DNA from: Allium sativum
Taxonomy: Eukaryota > Streptophyta > Magnoliopsida > Asparagales > Amaryllidaceae
Assembly (NCBI GenBank): GCA_030737875.1
Contig: CM060919.1
Location: 805,735,160-805,799,159 of the forward strand
Direction: 5' to 3'
Length of the DNA stretch: 64,000 nt
This document shows, piece after piece, positions 1 to 13,572 of the stretch (its first letter is position 1; each line of letters begins with the position of its first letter). The notes beneath the pieces are model-generated. The model was given only the letters and a program-made list of their open reading frames with translations, had not been told where the DNA came from and did not search any database. The translations under genes were made by a program, and so were the position numbers.

Positions 1-95
1 TACGGTAACGGTAAAAATACCGTTTGTCATGGTAAATTTGTCGGTAAGAAAATTTCAAAACCGTTGGTAACGGTAAATTTACCAAAAGTTACAAA
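1..95 (+). repeat. hAT left subterminal repeats
   Basis: The first bases are dense in GGTAACGGTAA, GGTAAATTT and TACCG units, in the same style as the right subterminal region at 62580-62720 read on the opposite strand. Subterminal repeats of this kind bind the transposase in hAT elements (family knowledge). The TAGGGATG tip is not in the window. Confidence 0.7.
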
Positions 96-497
96 AAAGT
101 AATTAAGCATATATTCTGGAAATTTACTAATAAATAAATAGGACTTACACCTTTAGTTTCTGCTTAACGGTTGGTATACTTATTAAATGACAGCCCTATT
201 ATCTAATATATCTATAAACCGCAACATTGACCAAAGCCAATGGATTTTGTTTGTACTAGATCTAGACCTTCTATTATTAGGTTTTAATTTTAAATTACCT
301 ATCAAAAGCAGCCGATTCTTCTTATTTCCTTCCTCATTTATTTCTTCCTATTCTTCATCGCTTTACGATTTATAGTTTACTGCTTTATCTTCACGGTTCT
401 ACTTTACTTCTACATCATAAGAAAATTGAAAAATCAAAAAATAAATTCAACCTTGTTCTCTTCGCTACCTCCATTTTCGTTTATATTTATAGTAGAG
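96..497 (+). other. hAT 5' untranslated or promoter segment
   Basis: About 400 bases of AT-rich sequence lie between the subterminal repeats and the first recognisable transposase exon. No strong TATA box or conserved reading frame is evident. By position it should hold the transposase promoter and 5' leader. Confidence 0.4.
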
Positions 498-618
498 ATG
501 GAATAGGTTCACTCAAATGTTTTAAATCAAGTTGAAGGTGAGGGAATTGCTACTCATCCGGTTCCTACAATAGAAAATGAAAGTGAAGCTGCTCAATCCA
601 TCGTTGTTTCTTTAACAG
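498..618 (+). pseudogene. hAT transposase exon 1 (N-terminal leader), one in-frame stop
   Basis: An ATG at 498 opens a frame rich in acidic and polar residues (...NQVEGEG...ENESEAAQS...) ending at a good donor site, AACAG|GTAAAA. The exon ends in phase 1. Joining its last G to the GT at 15259 gives a glycine followed by KRKVSLVWEF, the usual entry to a BED finger, which supports both splice sites. The third codon is TAG (504-506), so the exon is either dead or starts elsewhere. The low-complexity N-terminus is typical of RICESLEEPER-type proteins and gives no function by itself. Confidence 0.6.
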
Positions 619-3600
619 GTAAAAATCGCAACATAAATGGCTTTTCAATACTTCTTCTTGAAAGGCTCAGTAGTCCCAATTATTTTCGAATTTATTGTGC
701 CAAGTTATTCCATTAAGTTTATTAGTAGCAAGCTTGATTATAAAAATAAACCGACAGCAGTTTATGTTTTAGACTGAAACGGTTGTTACAAAGTTAAATT
801 GGTCATGAGGATGCAAACTACTAAGCCAAATCAAACACTATTGGTAGCATTTTTTGTGTTTACTGAAGAATTATTCTTATTTTGTAGGTTAAGCCTCCAT
901 GACATCCTTACAAATGTCTACTGCAAATATGTTCTAGAGTTATATGTTTTATCCTTAACCAAATATGTTGCCATATCCAAAACACTTTCTTACCTGCTTT
1001 GTAGTCGCCCGCAAATTCTTACTGTCTGAGCTGATCAAAACAACACACGTCCAACCTAAATATTACAGAAATATGAGACATTATGGGTTAAAGAAGAATA
1101 AGACAGAAGAAGAACAGAAATAACAAAAACAGAATCTCACAACGGAACGAATAAAATATAATATATAACATAACTTTGTAATACAAAATTTTGTATCATA
1201 TACACATACCATTATTAGAGATCAACATATACACAACACAGCGAAAATAATTCTAAATAACTAACGGTGAAGCCTCCTACTTCCAGCTCCTCCAAGTGTA
1301 TCTGTAAAATCCTGAAACACTTGACTGCCCGTACAAATTTGGACACCCAAGAGTTTAGGAAAAACACAAAAAAAATAAACTCTGGGTCAGTCATGGGACC
1401 GGTGTGAGTAAACTCCAACCAATTTGTTTAACTTTGAAAAATCCTTTGAAAGAAAAGGTAATAGTAAGACCAGTCCACACATAAACACGGACGGTTTTTA
1501 CCTTACTATAACCAAACCATTTTTGATATCAAAATCCAGTGATATTATAATAATGTCTAATCAAATAAATAACTAAATAGCAGAACGCTTGCATCTCATG
1601 CTCCACATATATAGTATAAAATCAAAAACCTCAGGGCGCTTATTGGAGATTGGACTCCAACTATGACAAGGTATGGGATCACCTCCCGATCAGTGTACTC
1701 TAGAGGGGATACACTAGGGTTCAACAAGAACATCTTGCAACCCGGCCGACACATGACTGACCACTCATTTAGCTTGAGTGTATCGAATATATTGTCACCG
1801 ACGGTTGTCGGCCGTCCAACCGTAATCCGTAAGATATAGAATCGAAAGAAAAATAAATAATGAATTTTCTTTAAAACGTTGACAAATATACCTTGCTTGG
1901 GTATGACCCACCTAGTCATGCTGCCGGCCGATTTTTTTCATTTCCCGGTTTTGAGGCTTGAGGCTATGTTTATCTTTCAGACATCTGACCACCATTCACT
2001 TTGAATGCCACATCGTCAAACCCGTCGAATCACTTGTTGATCTTCCCAAAAATACTACGGGTATAAAAGCTAAGAGAAAAGAATTTCTCCGCCACCAGAC
2101 GTAATACCTTGAAAAGATCGTCTTATGTGATCTGTTAGGAATACTCTGTCAGACATTCGTCCATACGAGTTGTCCTGGGTCTGGACAAACAGATCAGTCC
2201 TTGTATTTCACTCCGTCTTCGATTATCTTCAGTATAATCTAACTCGCAACGCCTATGCCTATACAGAGTGGTTTTCGGATATTAAATCCAACTGGTCTCT
2301 CTGTATTGACAACGATGGTCAAAAATCTTTGATAGCCGGTGATTTAACTATCAAAGGAAAACAAACATCCATCAAACAAATCACTAGCCCTTTTTGATTA
2401 ATATTCTATTTCAAGTTTTCTTATCGAATTCTATATATATCGACATATTGATTTCTATTTTCAAAATTTCTTAAAAATATTCTAACTTCTTGAATTTTCG
2501 GAAAATTTCGCCAGCACCTCCTTTGTATCGGTCAATAGTTCAAACCCCAACTCGCCTCTCTAGGCCCTTTCCATTCAAAAAGAAAATTAAAAAGCCAAGC
2601 GGCTTGCCGATTCGGCGCATAAAACCTCATGTGGAAATTGAAACGTGAACCTTTTTGTCGAGCACTTAAATTAAAAATCTTCATACTCTCTTTGTACTCT
2701 TAGCTTCATCCAATACCTGTCTATCATCTACTTATCCAATTCCAATTGAATTCAACTTTAAGATTTCAATCATATTCACTTTACCATTTTATTACCAATT
2801 CGCCCCTTTTACTTAATCCGCTTTCAGTTTGAACTTCTCACATTCAAAAATTCTTTTATTTGCTTATATATATAAGTTGAATTCAATCTCCATGTCAGAT
2901 TCCAAAATTTAATTCAAGTTCCAACTCGGATTCCCAAATTCCATTAATAATTTCAAATTACTTAACAAAGTTAAATTCGAACAAAACACTAGCAACTAAT
3001 TTCAAAGAAATTAGTTAACTTCATTTGATAATTAAAAATCCGTTTTTGTTCCAAAAATCATCTCATCTACTCCATTTGAATTCATATTCAATTCTAAATT
3101 CAAAACTGGATTTGTACTATTTGAAACACGGATTTTCAATCACTAAAATTCTTTTATTCAGTTTAATAAACTGTTATGGTTAAAAACGATTATGGCTCTA
3201 TTTTTCTAACAATTTGATTTTGATATAATTCAAAATCTATACGCAGAAATCAAGGTTTTTTTTTCTTCTATTAGAAAATTATTATTCAACAGGTCCAGGC
3301 GTTTCTTGTTTCATCTAATTCTGACTTATATTGAGTTCTCTATACTCAATTTAAGTTCGAAACGACAAATTACGAACTACCGCGCTGTGGCGAGTTCGTT
3401 TTAATTAAATACAATATAAACGTTTAAAAACTTCATTGTAAAATAATTCCAACTCCATTTTCAATAAATTGAACCCGTTATCCAAAACTAACTTAACAAT
3501 TCAGATTATTCAAACTTGTCAATTATTTTATTCCACATTCATAACTCGATTATGAATTTATTTAAAACTCAATTTCTATATTAAATTATTTTTAAAATTT

Positions 3601-5019
3601 GATATATTCGAAATTCAATTATAAATTCTTTTTATGGGAAATCAATTAATTCAACATCATTTATCATTACAAACTAATATCATCCCTTGATAATAGTGAA
3701 GTCGTACAAGTTGGGGTATTTAATTTACCTCTCAGACCTTGACCGACAACGTTCTTATCTTGAGATAGATATAAGCTTGTAATATAAAAACTCGATTTAA
3801 ATCCCACCTTTTCGTTCCATTTCTTGCATTAAATGTCCAAATTACTCAATGGATATTTTCTTCATCATATTTATAAATGATGTTTATTAATTAATTGCCT
3901 TATAAAACAAACTTCTACTTTATAATCTTTTTAAACTCGATCCCCATTTTGGAATAGTATATTTTTATAACTTATATATATACATACATGGAATTTCATA
4001 TCCATTCTAGTTTTACTCAGAATAATCCCAATATCTTATTTGGAAAATAATTTATTTATTTAATAAATTCAACACGATCAAACTCTAATTATAAATCCGT
4101 ATGGATTATTTCAGATCATTTTACATTCTGAATATCGGAATAAATTTCATCGTTTCCCCTTTCCTGAAACTATTTCAAATAAAGAATCCCTTTTTACTCT
4201 CATATTAAAATTTCAATAACCAAATTTCTCATGATAATTATTTATAAATGTTGTTAATAAATTTTACTTCTTGTTTTAAATATTGAAAACAAGCTTATAT
4301 TTCAAATTCCATTTAAAAATCCTAGTTGCACTTCGGAAAATAAATTTCCCTTTTTAAACTCAAATTTGAATTTAATTTTATAAATTATTTAATGAAATAT
4401 TACAAATTCCACTTCTTATTTTAAATATTTAAAACAAGTTCCTATTTCAAATCTTATTTGAAATCCAATTTCCATTCTAGAAAATAAATTCTCCTTTTTA
4501 ACTTCAGATTTGAACTTAAAATCTAATATTATTAACGACAATATTTCTTTCCATTTATAATGTTATTTATAAATTCAACTACTTGTTTTAATTATTAAAC
4601 ACAAGCTTATATTTCTCAATTTATTCGAAATTTCCATCTCCATTTCGAAAAGCAAATTTCCCTTTTTAAATTCAAATATCCCTTTTTGATATTTTAAAAT
4701 ATAAATAGCTAGGGCTAATGATATTCTAATATCCAAACAAACAAATCATCCATTCAATTTACACAACACACACATATAAATATGTAAATAACAGTAAATA
4801 AATTTGAGGAATCCAGTTGGATTCCTCCAACCTGTTTTCCTACATTCAAAAATGTTAGACAGCATAAATAATACCAATCCTGCTTCAAGGCAGGACATTG
4901 CGGTATAAAAGGTCATCCACTCATATATCGTGGGGCGATAGGGTCATCCGCTAATGATACTGCGGGCATCCGCTAATGGTACTGCGGGAAATCCAATATA
5001 CATATATATATATATATAA

Positions 5020-5185
5020 GGAGAGTTCAATGACACCCCAAATGCCCCCAACAAAAACCAAGTATTTATAGTAGTTTAAGTTCGTGGGAGGTGAGAGAAT
5101 GAGTGGAGGGAGAGAGAAACAGAATATGTGGTGGAAATCAGGGGGCATTTAGGGTGCTGCACTACTTCGGGTGCCATTGAACGCT

Positions 5186-5189
<4 letters not shown>
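5020..5189. mobile_element. Short MITE with imperfect terminal inverted repeats
   Basis: About 170 bases are present in the left LTR and absent from the right one, where CCAATATGTATATATAATAACC is continuous in effect. The ends are GAGAGTTCAATGACACC and, on the other strand, GAGCGTTCAATGGCACC. The insertion is in TA-rich sequence, so the target duplication cannot be read. The superfamily is not certain. Confidence 0.6.

Positions 5190-5227
<38 letters not shown>
5190..5227. repeat. (AT)n microsatellite
   Basis: An uninterrupted AT dinucleotide run directly follows the MITE. The partner LTR has only a few TA units at this place, so the run expanded after or with the insertion. Confidence 0.9.
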
Positions 5228-5231
<4 letters not shown>

Positions 5232-6680
5232 ATAACCACAATCACCAAGCCTAAATAACTACTATATATAGCCACATTAATTCAATAATTCATGCATGCA
5301 TACAAACACCCAACAATTTATTTTTAAGGATAAAAATAATTTTTTTAGTGAGATTTACTAACAGAATTTCTAATTTGTTGGAATAGCGACCTAGATTTCG
5401 ATTAAATTAAACATATGTTTAATTTGACATAAAATCCTCATCCGCTGCAAATTACTTCGAATCAATCCCAAAGTGAGGTTTATGTCCATATGAATCCCAT
5501 GCTCCTCGTTTCATTCGATTTCAACCTAAACGGAATAAGATATCATGACTTTAAGATGCAAATAATATCTACGATTTTAACTACAAACTATTTTCCTAAA
5601 TTACCGTGTATAAAAACATATATTTAACCCTTAGTCTTGGTTATTAATAATTTAATTAAGGATTAGTTTACCTTTACTTTTCTTCCAAATTAAAGTTCCT
5701 GCTTCATTTCTTTTTGCAATTCAAACAGTATCTCCCATATTTCCCATCGTCAAACTGCTGTTATCACCATCCATCCTCTACCAACAGTTCTTCCACCTGA
5801 CCGTACCCCAAAACCAAAGCTCTGACTTCAATATTGACCTCAAGCTCAACTCCGGGATGCAAACAACATTGAATTTCATTCCGGTTGCTCCCAAACCAAC
5901 ATCGATCTTCCCCAGTTCATTACTTCAGCCTTCCCTCTAATTCCATCGCATACCTCCCTTCCAATTTTCCTACTAAATTCACGCAACTCCCTCCTAAAAA
6001 TCATGACTTCCCCTTTTTCGTTACATGCATCACCCAAAAACAGACCGACCCTCCCTTTTTTAGTCCCCCTTTCTTGTATCCATACTCCCAAAATTTACAT
6101 AGTCATAACCTCTTAATATGACAGTCCTCTTCCTGTGCTTCACTACCTTAACAATCAAGTCCGAATCCCCCCCAAATATTCAATGTTGAATCCTATCACC
6201 GACTCCTTTTCAGAATGTTTGAACTACTCCAATACATCGCACAAGAACTACAACTCCATATCAATCGCCCCTTTTACACCATGGATTTCCGAGCCTCACC
6301 CATTCGAAATCTCAGCAGAGCACATGACCCAATCCTCTTTGAGATCGTCATCGCACCCCTCCTCATGCGAGTGTCTCCAATTGCTGTCGAACTCATGGAT
6401 CTCCAGATATTCAATCGCACCACATGGCAAGGATCGGAAATCCTTTAAAAACTCAAAACAAATCAACGATGGACCCTCGTTTCGATCCCACTGTCCTACC
6501 CAAAGTCGCACCTTATGCGAAAGCTTCCATCGATGTTGAGGGCTTCACATAATTCGCGATTTCAATTTGTTTTTTTTTTCTTTCTTGTGGAATCGATTTT
6601 TGGTTGAAAGATTGAAACAAAAAGGGAAAGAAGACGGACTGGTTTTGAGAAATGGCTAAACTAACGAAGGGTAGGGGTCA

Positions 6681-6690
6681 AATATATAGA
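6681..6690 (-). promoter_or_regulatory. Putative TATA box of the LARD-like 3' LTR
   Basis: On the minus strand the sequence reads TCTATATATT, followed about 30-60 bases later by a C/T-rich stretch that would start the transcript. The partner LTR keeps it as TATATATATT near 14164-14175. The assignment rests on position and conservation only. Confidence 0.45.
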
Positions 6691-7334
6691 AGCGAAAAGG
6701 AGCAAGTAGTACATGACCAATAATTTCTGGTTTCCCAGATTTAGAAGACAAGAGACAAATTTTTGAGCTCGAGGAAGGAAATTGTCTGCGTGAATTGAAA
6801 AACTAGGTGGCACAATTTTTATTTTGGTCGGTTGAAAAATATTTGATAAGATTTTCTTTTAATTAAATAACCGAAATGTCTTGTGGTTTCTCAACTTCAA
6901 CCTCAAACCCCTATTTTAACGTAACGACCGACGTTTCTAAATAACAACGCTATTATAAACTCAATACACCCGGATCTGGAATTTTAATTCAACTGTATAG
7001 AAGAAATAACAATTTAAATTAACGATTAAATTAAATTTGATTTAAAATATGAATTGATTTCAAATGATTATATTCATCGAATATAAATTATTATTATTGT
7101 GCTAATTCAAATAATTTTTTTATTAATCAACTGAATCATTTCAATTAAGTTTTAAATTTAAATTTAATTGTTTAACGTTTTCGTAATAAAATAATTTGAT
7201 ATATTCAATATTAAATCGTATATTGATTATTAAACCGATAATTTCTATATAAAAATTCAGTTATATTTCCTAATCAATATTTAAAACAAATTTAAATATT
7301 CAAAATAAATTGACTGAAAATCCGAGACGTTGCA

Positions 7335-7347
7335 TTCCTTCCCCCTT
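7335..7347 (-). other. Polypurine tract, LARD-like element
   Basis: The minus strand reads AAGGGGGAAGGAA, immediately followed by the LTR start TGCAACGTC. This is the usual plus-strand DNA primer position. Confidence 0.8.
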
Positions 7348-8271
7348 AAAAGAATTTCACCCCCGAAATTAATAAGGCAGAAGAAATGTTATAGACCCTT
7401 TAACTTTCTAAAAGCCCACTTTGTTATAACTTAGCATTTCATATTCTGTAACTCAAGTACTATTCAGCTTTAAGTTTTCATGGAAATATTTAATTTCAGT
7501 TCATTTAACTGGTCCATCATTTCGATTTATTTAACTTGCTTAAGTTAAATTTTAGAATTCAAATGCCCATGTTTTTAGTTCAAATCGTTTTGAAATCATA
7601 TAAACATATTCATAACCATCTCAAATTCAAACATTTGAATTTTCCAAACAACTTATTTTCTAAAATAAATTTCTTTGAAAATCTCACGATGGTAGCAATC
7701 CATCACTTAGAAGCTCGAAAATGAAAACTGACGATGGCGGGCTTTATCATTAGAATTATTTTTCAGTGTCAGAAGTGAATTCAGTGCTTTTCATTTTCAA
7801 AACGATTTTTATTTAAAAATCCTTCCAACACAAAGCTATATTATTTTAATATAATTTGGAAGAGTATTTACCAACTTTCCGGGATTGAAATTCCAAATTG
7901 TGGTTTCAATCCGATTTTAATTTATCTCATTTGTATATATTATTCATGTACAAATTCCATATGAGTATATATAACGATTCTATTTTATATTTTCCTAATA
8001 GCAACCAACTCATCCATATATAAATAATTATTAAAAAATTTATTTTTTTATATCAAAATATAATTTTGGGCAAATTATTTCATTTACCCATCTTTTTAAA
8101 CAATACTGTGTTGAATTACTCTATTCAAGTGTTTATAAATACCAATCGCTACAATTGATCATACTATATCGACCAGAGTTCATAAACAACTCGACAAACT
8201 AATCAACACAATATAAAATAGATTTCTTTTTTTTTCAACTTACAAATACGCTCTCTCATATATACACTCAA

Positions 8272-8308
8272 CTCATTCTAGGGTGCTACTGACCCTATCT
8301 CTAATGAG
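8272..8308 (-). promoter_or_regulatory. Leader stem-loop shared with the Tekay-like element
   Basis: The 37-base structure, in plus coordinates, has an outer stem CTCATT/AATGAG, an inner stem TAGGGT/ACCCTA, a 7-base loop and a 5-base TCTCT bulge. The structure at 42306-42342 has identical spacing, but its inner stem is TAGGAC/GTCCTA. Two base pairs have changed on both sides together. It lies between the PBS and the internal region, where packaging or dimerisation signals sit in LTR elements. Confidence 0.75.
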
Positions 8309-8340
8309 TAAACCCCACCAAAGCCTTGGTGTTCGCTCAA

Positions 8341-8358
8341 CCTAAGCTCTGATACCAA
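8341..8358 (-). other. Primer-binding site (tRNA-iMet type), LARD-like element
   Basis: The minus strand reads TTGGTATCAGAGCTTAGG one base after the LTR end. TGGTATCAGAGC is complementary to the 3' end of plant initiator tRNA-Met (established knowledge). Confidence 0.85.
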
Positions 8359-11300
8359 CTGTAGTGGCCCACAAATCCATACTATCTGAGCTGAAACCCA
8401 AATATTACAGAAATACGAGACATAATGGGTTAAAGAAGAATAAGACAGAAGAAGAACAGAAATAACAAAAACAGAATCTCGCAGCGGAACGAATAAAATA
8501 TAATATATAACGTAACTTTGAAATACAAAATTTTGTATCATATACACATACCATTATCAAAGATCAACATATACACAACACAGCAGAAATAATTCTAAAT
8601 AACTGACGGTGAAGCCTCCTGCTTCCAGCTCCTCCAAGTGTATCTGTAAAATCCTGAAACACTTGACTGCCCGTACAAATTTGGAAACCCAAGAGTTTAG
8701 GAAAAACACAAACAAAATAAACTCTGGGTCAGTCATGGGACTGGTGTGAGTAAACTCCAACCAATTTGTTTAACTTTGAAAAATCCTTTGAAAGAAAAGG
8801 AAATAATAAGACTAGCCTACACATAAACACGGACGGTTTTTATCTTACTATAACCAAACCATTTTTGATATCAAAATCCAATAATATTATAATAATGTCT
8901 AATCAAATAAATAACCAAATAGTAGAACGCTTGCATCTCACGCTCCACATACATTGTATAAAATCAAAAACCGCAGGGCGCTTATTGGAGATTGGATTCC
9001 AACTATGACAAGGTATGGGACCACCTCCCGATCAGTGTGCTCTAGAGGGGATACACTAGGGTTCAACAAGAACATCTTACAACCCAGCCCACACATGACT
9101 GACCACTCATTTAGCTTGAGTGTATCGAATATATTGTCACCCACAGTTGTCGGCCGTCCAACCGTAATCCGTAAGATACAGAATCGAAAGAAGAATAAAT
9201 AATGAATTTTCTCTAGATTGGTGACAAATATACCTTGCTTGGGTACGACCCACCTAGTCATGCTGCCTGCTCGATTTTTGTCATTTCCTGGTTGTGAGGC
9301 TTGAGACTATGTTAATCTTTCAGACATCTGACCACCATTCACTTTGAATGCTACATCGTCAAACCCGTCGAATCACCAGTTGATCTTCCCAAAAATATTA
9401 CAGTTATAAAAGCTAAGAGAAACGAATTTCTTCGCCACCAGACGTAATATCTTGAAAAGATCATCTTATGTGATCTGTTAGGAATACTCTGTCAGACATT
9501 CTTCCATACAAGTTGTACTGGGTCTGGACAAACAGATCAGTCCTTGCATTTCACTCCGTCTTCGATTATCTTCAGTATAATCTAATTCGTGACGCATATG
9601 CCTAAACGGAGTTGTTTTCAGATATTAAATCCAACCGGTCTCTCCGTATTGACAACGATGGTCAAAAATCTTTGATAGCCGGTGATTTAACTATCAAAGG
9701 AAAACAAACATCCATTAAACAAATCACTGGCCCTTTCTGATTAATATTCTATTTTAAGTTTTCTAATTGAATTTTATATATATCGACATATTGATTTCTA
9801 TTTTCAAAATTTCTTAATAATATTCTAACTTCCTAAATTTTTGGAAAATTTCGCCAGCACCTACTTTGTACCGGTCAATAGTTCAAACCCCAACTGGCCT
9901 CTCTAGGCCTTTTCCATTCGAAAAGAAAATTAAAAAGCCAAGCGGCTTGCCGATTCAGCGCATAAAACCTCATATGGAAATTGAAACATGTACCTTTTTG
10001 TCGAGCACTTAAATTATAAATCTTCATACTCTCTTTGTACTCTTAGCTTCATCCAATACTTGTCTATCATCTACTTATCCAATTCCAATTCAATTCAACT
10101 TTAAGATTTCAATCATATTCATTTTACTATTTTATTACCAATTCGCCCCTTTTACTTAATCCACTTTCAGTTTGAACTTCTCACGTTCAAAAATTCTTTT
10201 ATTAACTTATATATATAAGTTGAATTCAATCTCTATGTAAAATTCCAAAATTTAATTCAAGTTCCAACTGGATTCCCAAATTCCATTAACAATTTCAAAT
10301 TACTTAATAAAGTTAAATTCGGCCAAAACTCTGTCAACTAATTTCAAAGAAATTAGTTAACTTCAATTGATAATTAAAAATCTGGTTTATGTTCTAAAAA
10401 TCATCTCATCTACTCCATTTGAATTCATATTCTATTCTAAATTCAAATCTGGATTTGTACTATTTGAAACACGGATTTTTAATCACTGAAATTCTTTTAT
10501 TCAGTTTAATAAACCGTTATGGCTTAAAACGATTATGGAGTTGTTTTTCTAAAAAATTGATTTTGACATAACTCAAAATCTATACATAGAAATCAAGGTT
10601 TTTTTCTTCTATTAGAAAATTATTATTCAATAGGTACAGGCGTTTCTTGTTTCATCGAATTCCGACTTAAATTGTGTACTTATATTGAGTTCTCTATACT
10701 CAATTTAAGTTCAAAATGCCAAATTACGAACTACCGCGCTACGGCGAGTTCGTTTTAATTAAATACAATACAAATGTTTGAAAACTTCGTTATAAAATAA
10801 TTCCAACTCCATTTTCAATAAATTGAACCCGTTATCCAAAACTAACTTAACAATTCAGATTATTCAAACTTGTCGATTATTTTATTCCACATTCATAACT
10901 CGATTATGAATTTATTTAAAACTCAATATCTTTATTAAATTATTTATAAAATTTGACATAATCGAAATTCAATTATAAATTCTTTTTATGGGAAATCAAT
11001 TAATTCAACATCATTTATCATTACAAACTAATATCATCCCTTGATAATAGTGAAGTCGTACAAGTTGGGGTATTTAATTTACCTCTCAGACCTTGACCGA
11101 CAACGTTCTTATCTTGAGATGGATACAAGCTTGTAACATAAAAACTCGATTTAAATCCCACTTTTCGTTCCATTTATTGCATTAAATGTCCAAATTACTC
11201 AATGGTAATTTTTTTCATCATATTTATAAATGTTGTTTATAAATTAACTGCCTTATAAAACAAACTTCTAATTTATAATCTTTTTAAACTCGATCCCCAT

Positions 11301-13267
11301 TTTGGAATAGTATATTTTTATAACTTATATATATATATATACATACATATATGGAATTTTATATCCATTTTAGTTCTTCCCAGAATAATCCCAATATCGT
11401 ATTTTGAAAATAATTTATTTGTTTAATAAATTCAACACGATCAAACTCTAATTATAAATCCATACGGATTTATTTTAGATCATTTTACATTCTGAATATC
11501 GGAATAAATTTCATCGTTTCCCCTTTCCTGAAACAATTTCAAATTAAAATCCCTTTTTACTCCCATATTAAGATTTCAATAATCAAATTTCTCATGATAA
11601 TTATTTATAAATGTTGTTAATAAATTTTACTTCTTATTTTAAATATTGAAAACAAGCTTATATTTCAAATTCCATTTAAAAATCCTATTTGCACTTTGGA
11701 AAATAAATTTCTCTTTTTAAACTCGAACTTGAATTTAAATTTATAAATTATTTAATGAAACATTACTAATTCCAATTCTTATTTTAAATATTTAAAACAT
11801 GTTCCAATTTCAAATCTTATTTGAAATCCAATTTCCATTCTGGAAAATAAATTCTCCTTTTTAACTTCAGATTTGAATTTAAAATATAATATTATTAACG
11901 ATAATATTTCTTTCCATTTATAATATTGTTTATAAATTCAACTACTTGTTTTTATTATTAAACACAATCTTATGTTTCTCAATTATTCGAAATTTCCATT
12001 TCGATAAGAAAATTTCCCTTTTTAAATTCAAATATCCCTTTTTGATATTTTAAAATATAAATAGCTAGGGACAATGATATTCTAATATCCAAACAAATAG
12101 ATTATCCATTCAATTTACACATCACACACATATAAATATGTAAATAGCAGTAAATAAATTTGAGGAATCCAGTTGGATTCCTCTAACCTGTTTTCCTGCA
12201 TTCAAAAATGTCAGACAGCATAAATAATACCATTCCTGCTTCACGGCAGGACATCGCGGTATAAAAGGTCATCCACTCATATATCGTGGGGCAATTGGAT
12301 CATCGGGTAATGGTACTACGGGCATCCGATAATGGTACTGCGGGAAATCCAATATGTATATATAATAACCACAATCACCAAGCCTAAATAACTACTATAT
12401 ATAGCCATAGTAATTCAATTGCATCCAAACAGCCAACAATTTATTTTTAACGATAAAAATAAATTTTTAAGTGAGATTTACTCACCTTGAATTTCTAATT
12501 TGTTGGAATAGCGATTTTGGTTTCGATTAAATTAAACATATGTTTAATTTAACCGAAAATCCTCATCCGCTCCAAATTACTTCGAATCAATCCAAAGTGA
12601 GGTTTATGTCCATACGAATCCCATGCTCCTCGTTTCATTCGATTTCAACCTAAATGGAATAAGATCATGACTTTAAGCTGCAAATAATATTTACGATTTT
12701 AACTACAAACTATTTTCCTAAATTACCGTGTATAAATTAAATATATTGCATCATCGGATTTTTTATTATAAAAACATATGTTTAACCCTTAGTCTTGGTT
12801 ATTAATAATTTAATTAAGGATTAGTTTACCTTTACAATTCTTCCAAATTAAAGTTCCTACTTCATTTCTTTTTGCAATTCAAACAGCACCTCCCATATTT
12901 CCCATCGTCGAACTGCTGTTATCTCCATCCATCCTCTACCAACAGTTCTTCCACCTGACCGTACCAAAAAACCAAAGCTCCAACTTCAATATTGACCTCA
13001 AGCTCCACTCGAGGATGCAAACAACATTGAATTTCATTCCGACTGCTCCCAAACCAACATCGATCTTCCCCAGTTCATTACTTCAGCCTCCCCTCTAATT
13101 CCATCGCATACCTCCCTTCCAATTTGCCTGCTAAATTCACGCAACTCCATCCTAAAAATCACGACTTCCCCTCTCTCGTTACAGGCACCACCCAAAAACA
13201 GACCGACCCTCCCTTTTTCAGTCCCCCTTTCTTGTATCCATTTTCCCAAAATTTACACAATCATAAC

Positions 13268-13572
13268 CAGGGTCGGCTGGGGAGGAGGGGTTTCCCTAGG
13301 CAAATTTGGAAAGCATCCACAAAAAAAAGATACATGTTGCTTGACAAAAAATGTTTGAAGCAACAATGAACATAACAGTGCTAAGTCTTGAACCAGGCAC
13401 CTCACCTGAACGAAGCAAAGGCGCCAACAGCCAGCCTACAGATGCTTTTTGAAAACAGGCAGCAGCTTCTTTGATAATGTATTATATTCTGACAATCTCC
13501 ACCGCCAGCAGCTCCACCTTAGGTGTTGCCCTCTTCGGCCGCTTAGGTGTCCTAGCCCTAAAACTAGGCCTG
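13268..13572. mobile_element. hAT-type MITE, about 305 bp, in the right LTR only
   Basis: The insert starts CAGGGTCGGCTGG and ends ...CTAGGCCTG, giving CAGG...CCTG tips. The flanking 8-mers are ATCATAAC and GTCATAAC. The empty site in the left LTR near 6095 reads AGTCATAACC, so the duplication is GTCATAAC with one later change. Eight-base TSDs and CAGG tips are the hAT pattern. There is no coding capacity. Confidence 0.7.

Larger units (their letters stand above)
1000..7334 (-). repeat. 3' LTR (element sense) of the LARD-like element
   Basis: This 6335-base LTR ends GACGTTGCA against the polypurine tract. It carries one insertion absent from its partner, the MITE at 5020-5189 with a neighbouring AT microsatellite. 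It contains the superfamily motif GAACTACCGCG at 3374-3384 and the GTCAGTCATG hairpin near 1385-1410. A minus-strand TATA-like box lies at 6681-6690, so U3 would be about 0.65 kb and R plus U5 nearly 6 kb. Short open frames here are not preserved as proteins. Confidence 0.88.
7335..8359 (-). other. Internal region of the LARD-like element (no genes)
   Basis: This 1025-base internal region reads, in sense (minus) order, PBS (8341-8358), a leader with a stem-loop (8272-8308), about 900 bases of AT-rich sequence without a conserved frame, and the polypurine tract (7335-7347). The bases next to the PPT (CCCCCTTAAAAG...CCCCCGAAAT on the plus strand) resemble the same place in the Tekay-like element (CCCCCACTTAAAAC...CCCCGAAAAG). 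The internal region therefore looks like a Tekay-type element with the coding block deleted. Confidence 0.75.

Noticed and set aside
1596..1919. 107-residue minus-strand frame, also open at 8938-9261
   Set aside because: Both copies are the same place in the two LTRs of one element, so shared openness reflects duplication. No recognisable domain, and changes do not favour silent sites by eye.
6135..6539. Overlapping frames of 134, 77 and 71 residues on both strands, with partners near 13606-14010
   Set aside because: They lie in the transcribed part of the LARD-like LTRs, are duplicated with them, and overlap in several frames without a domain.
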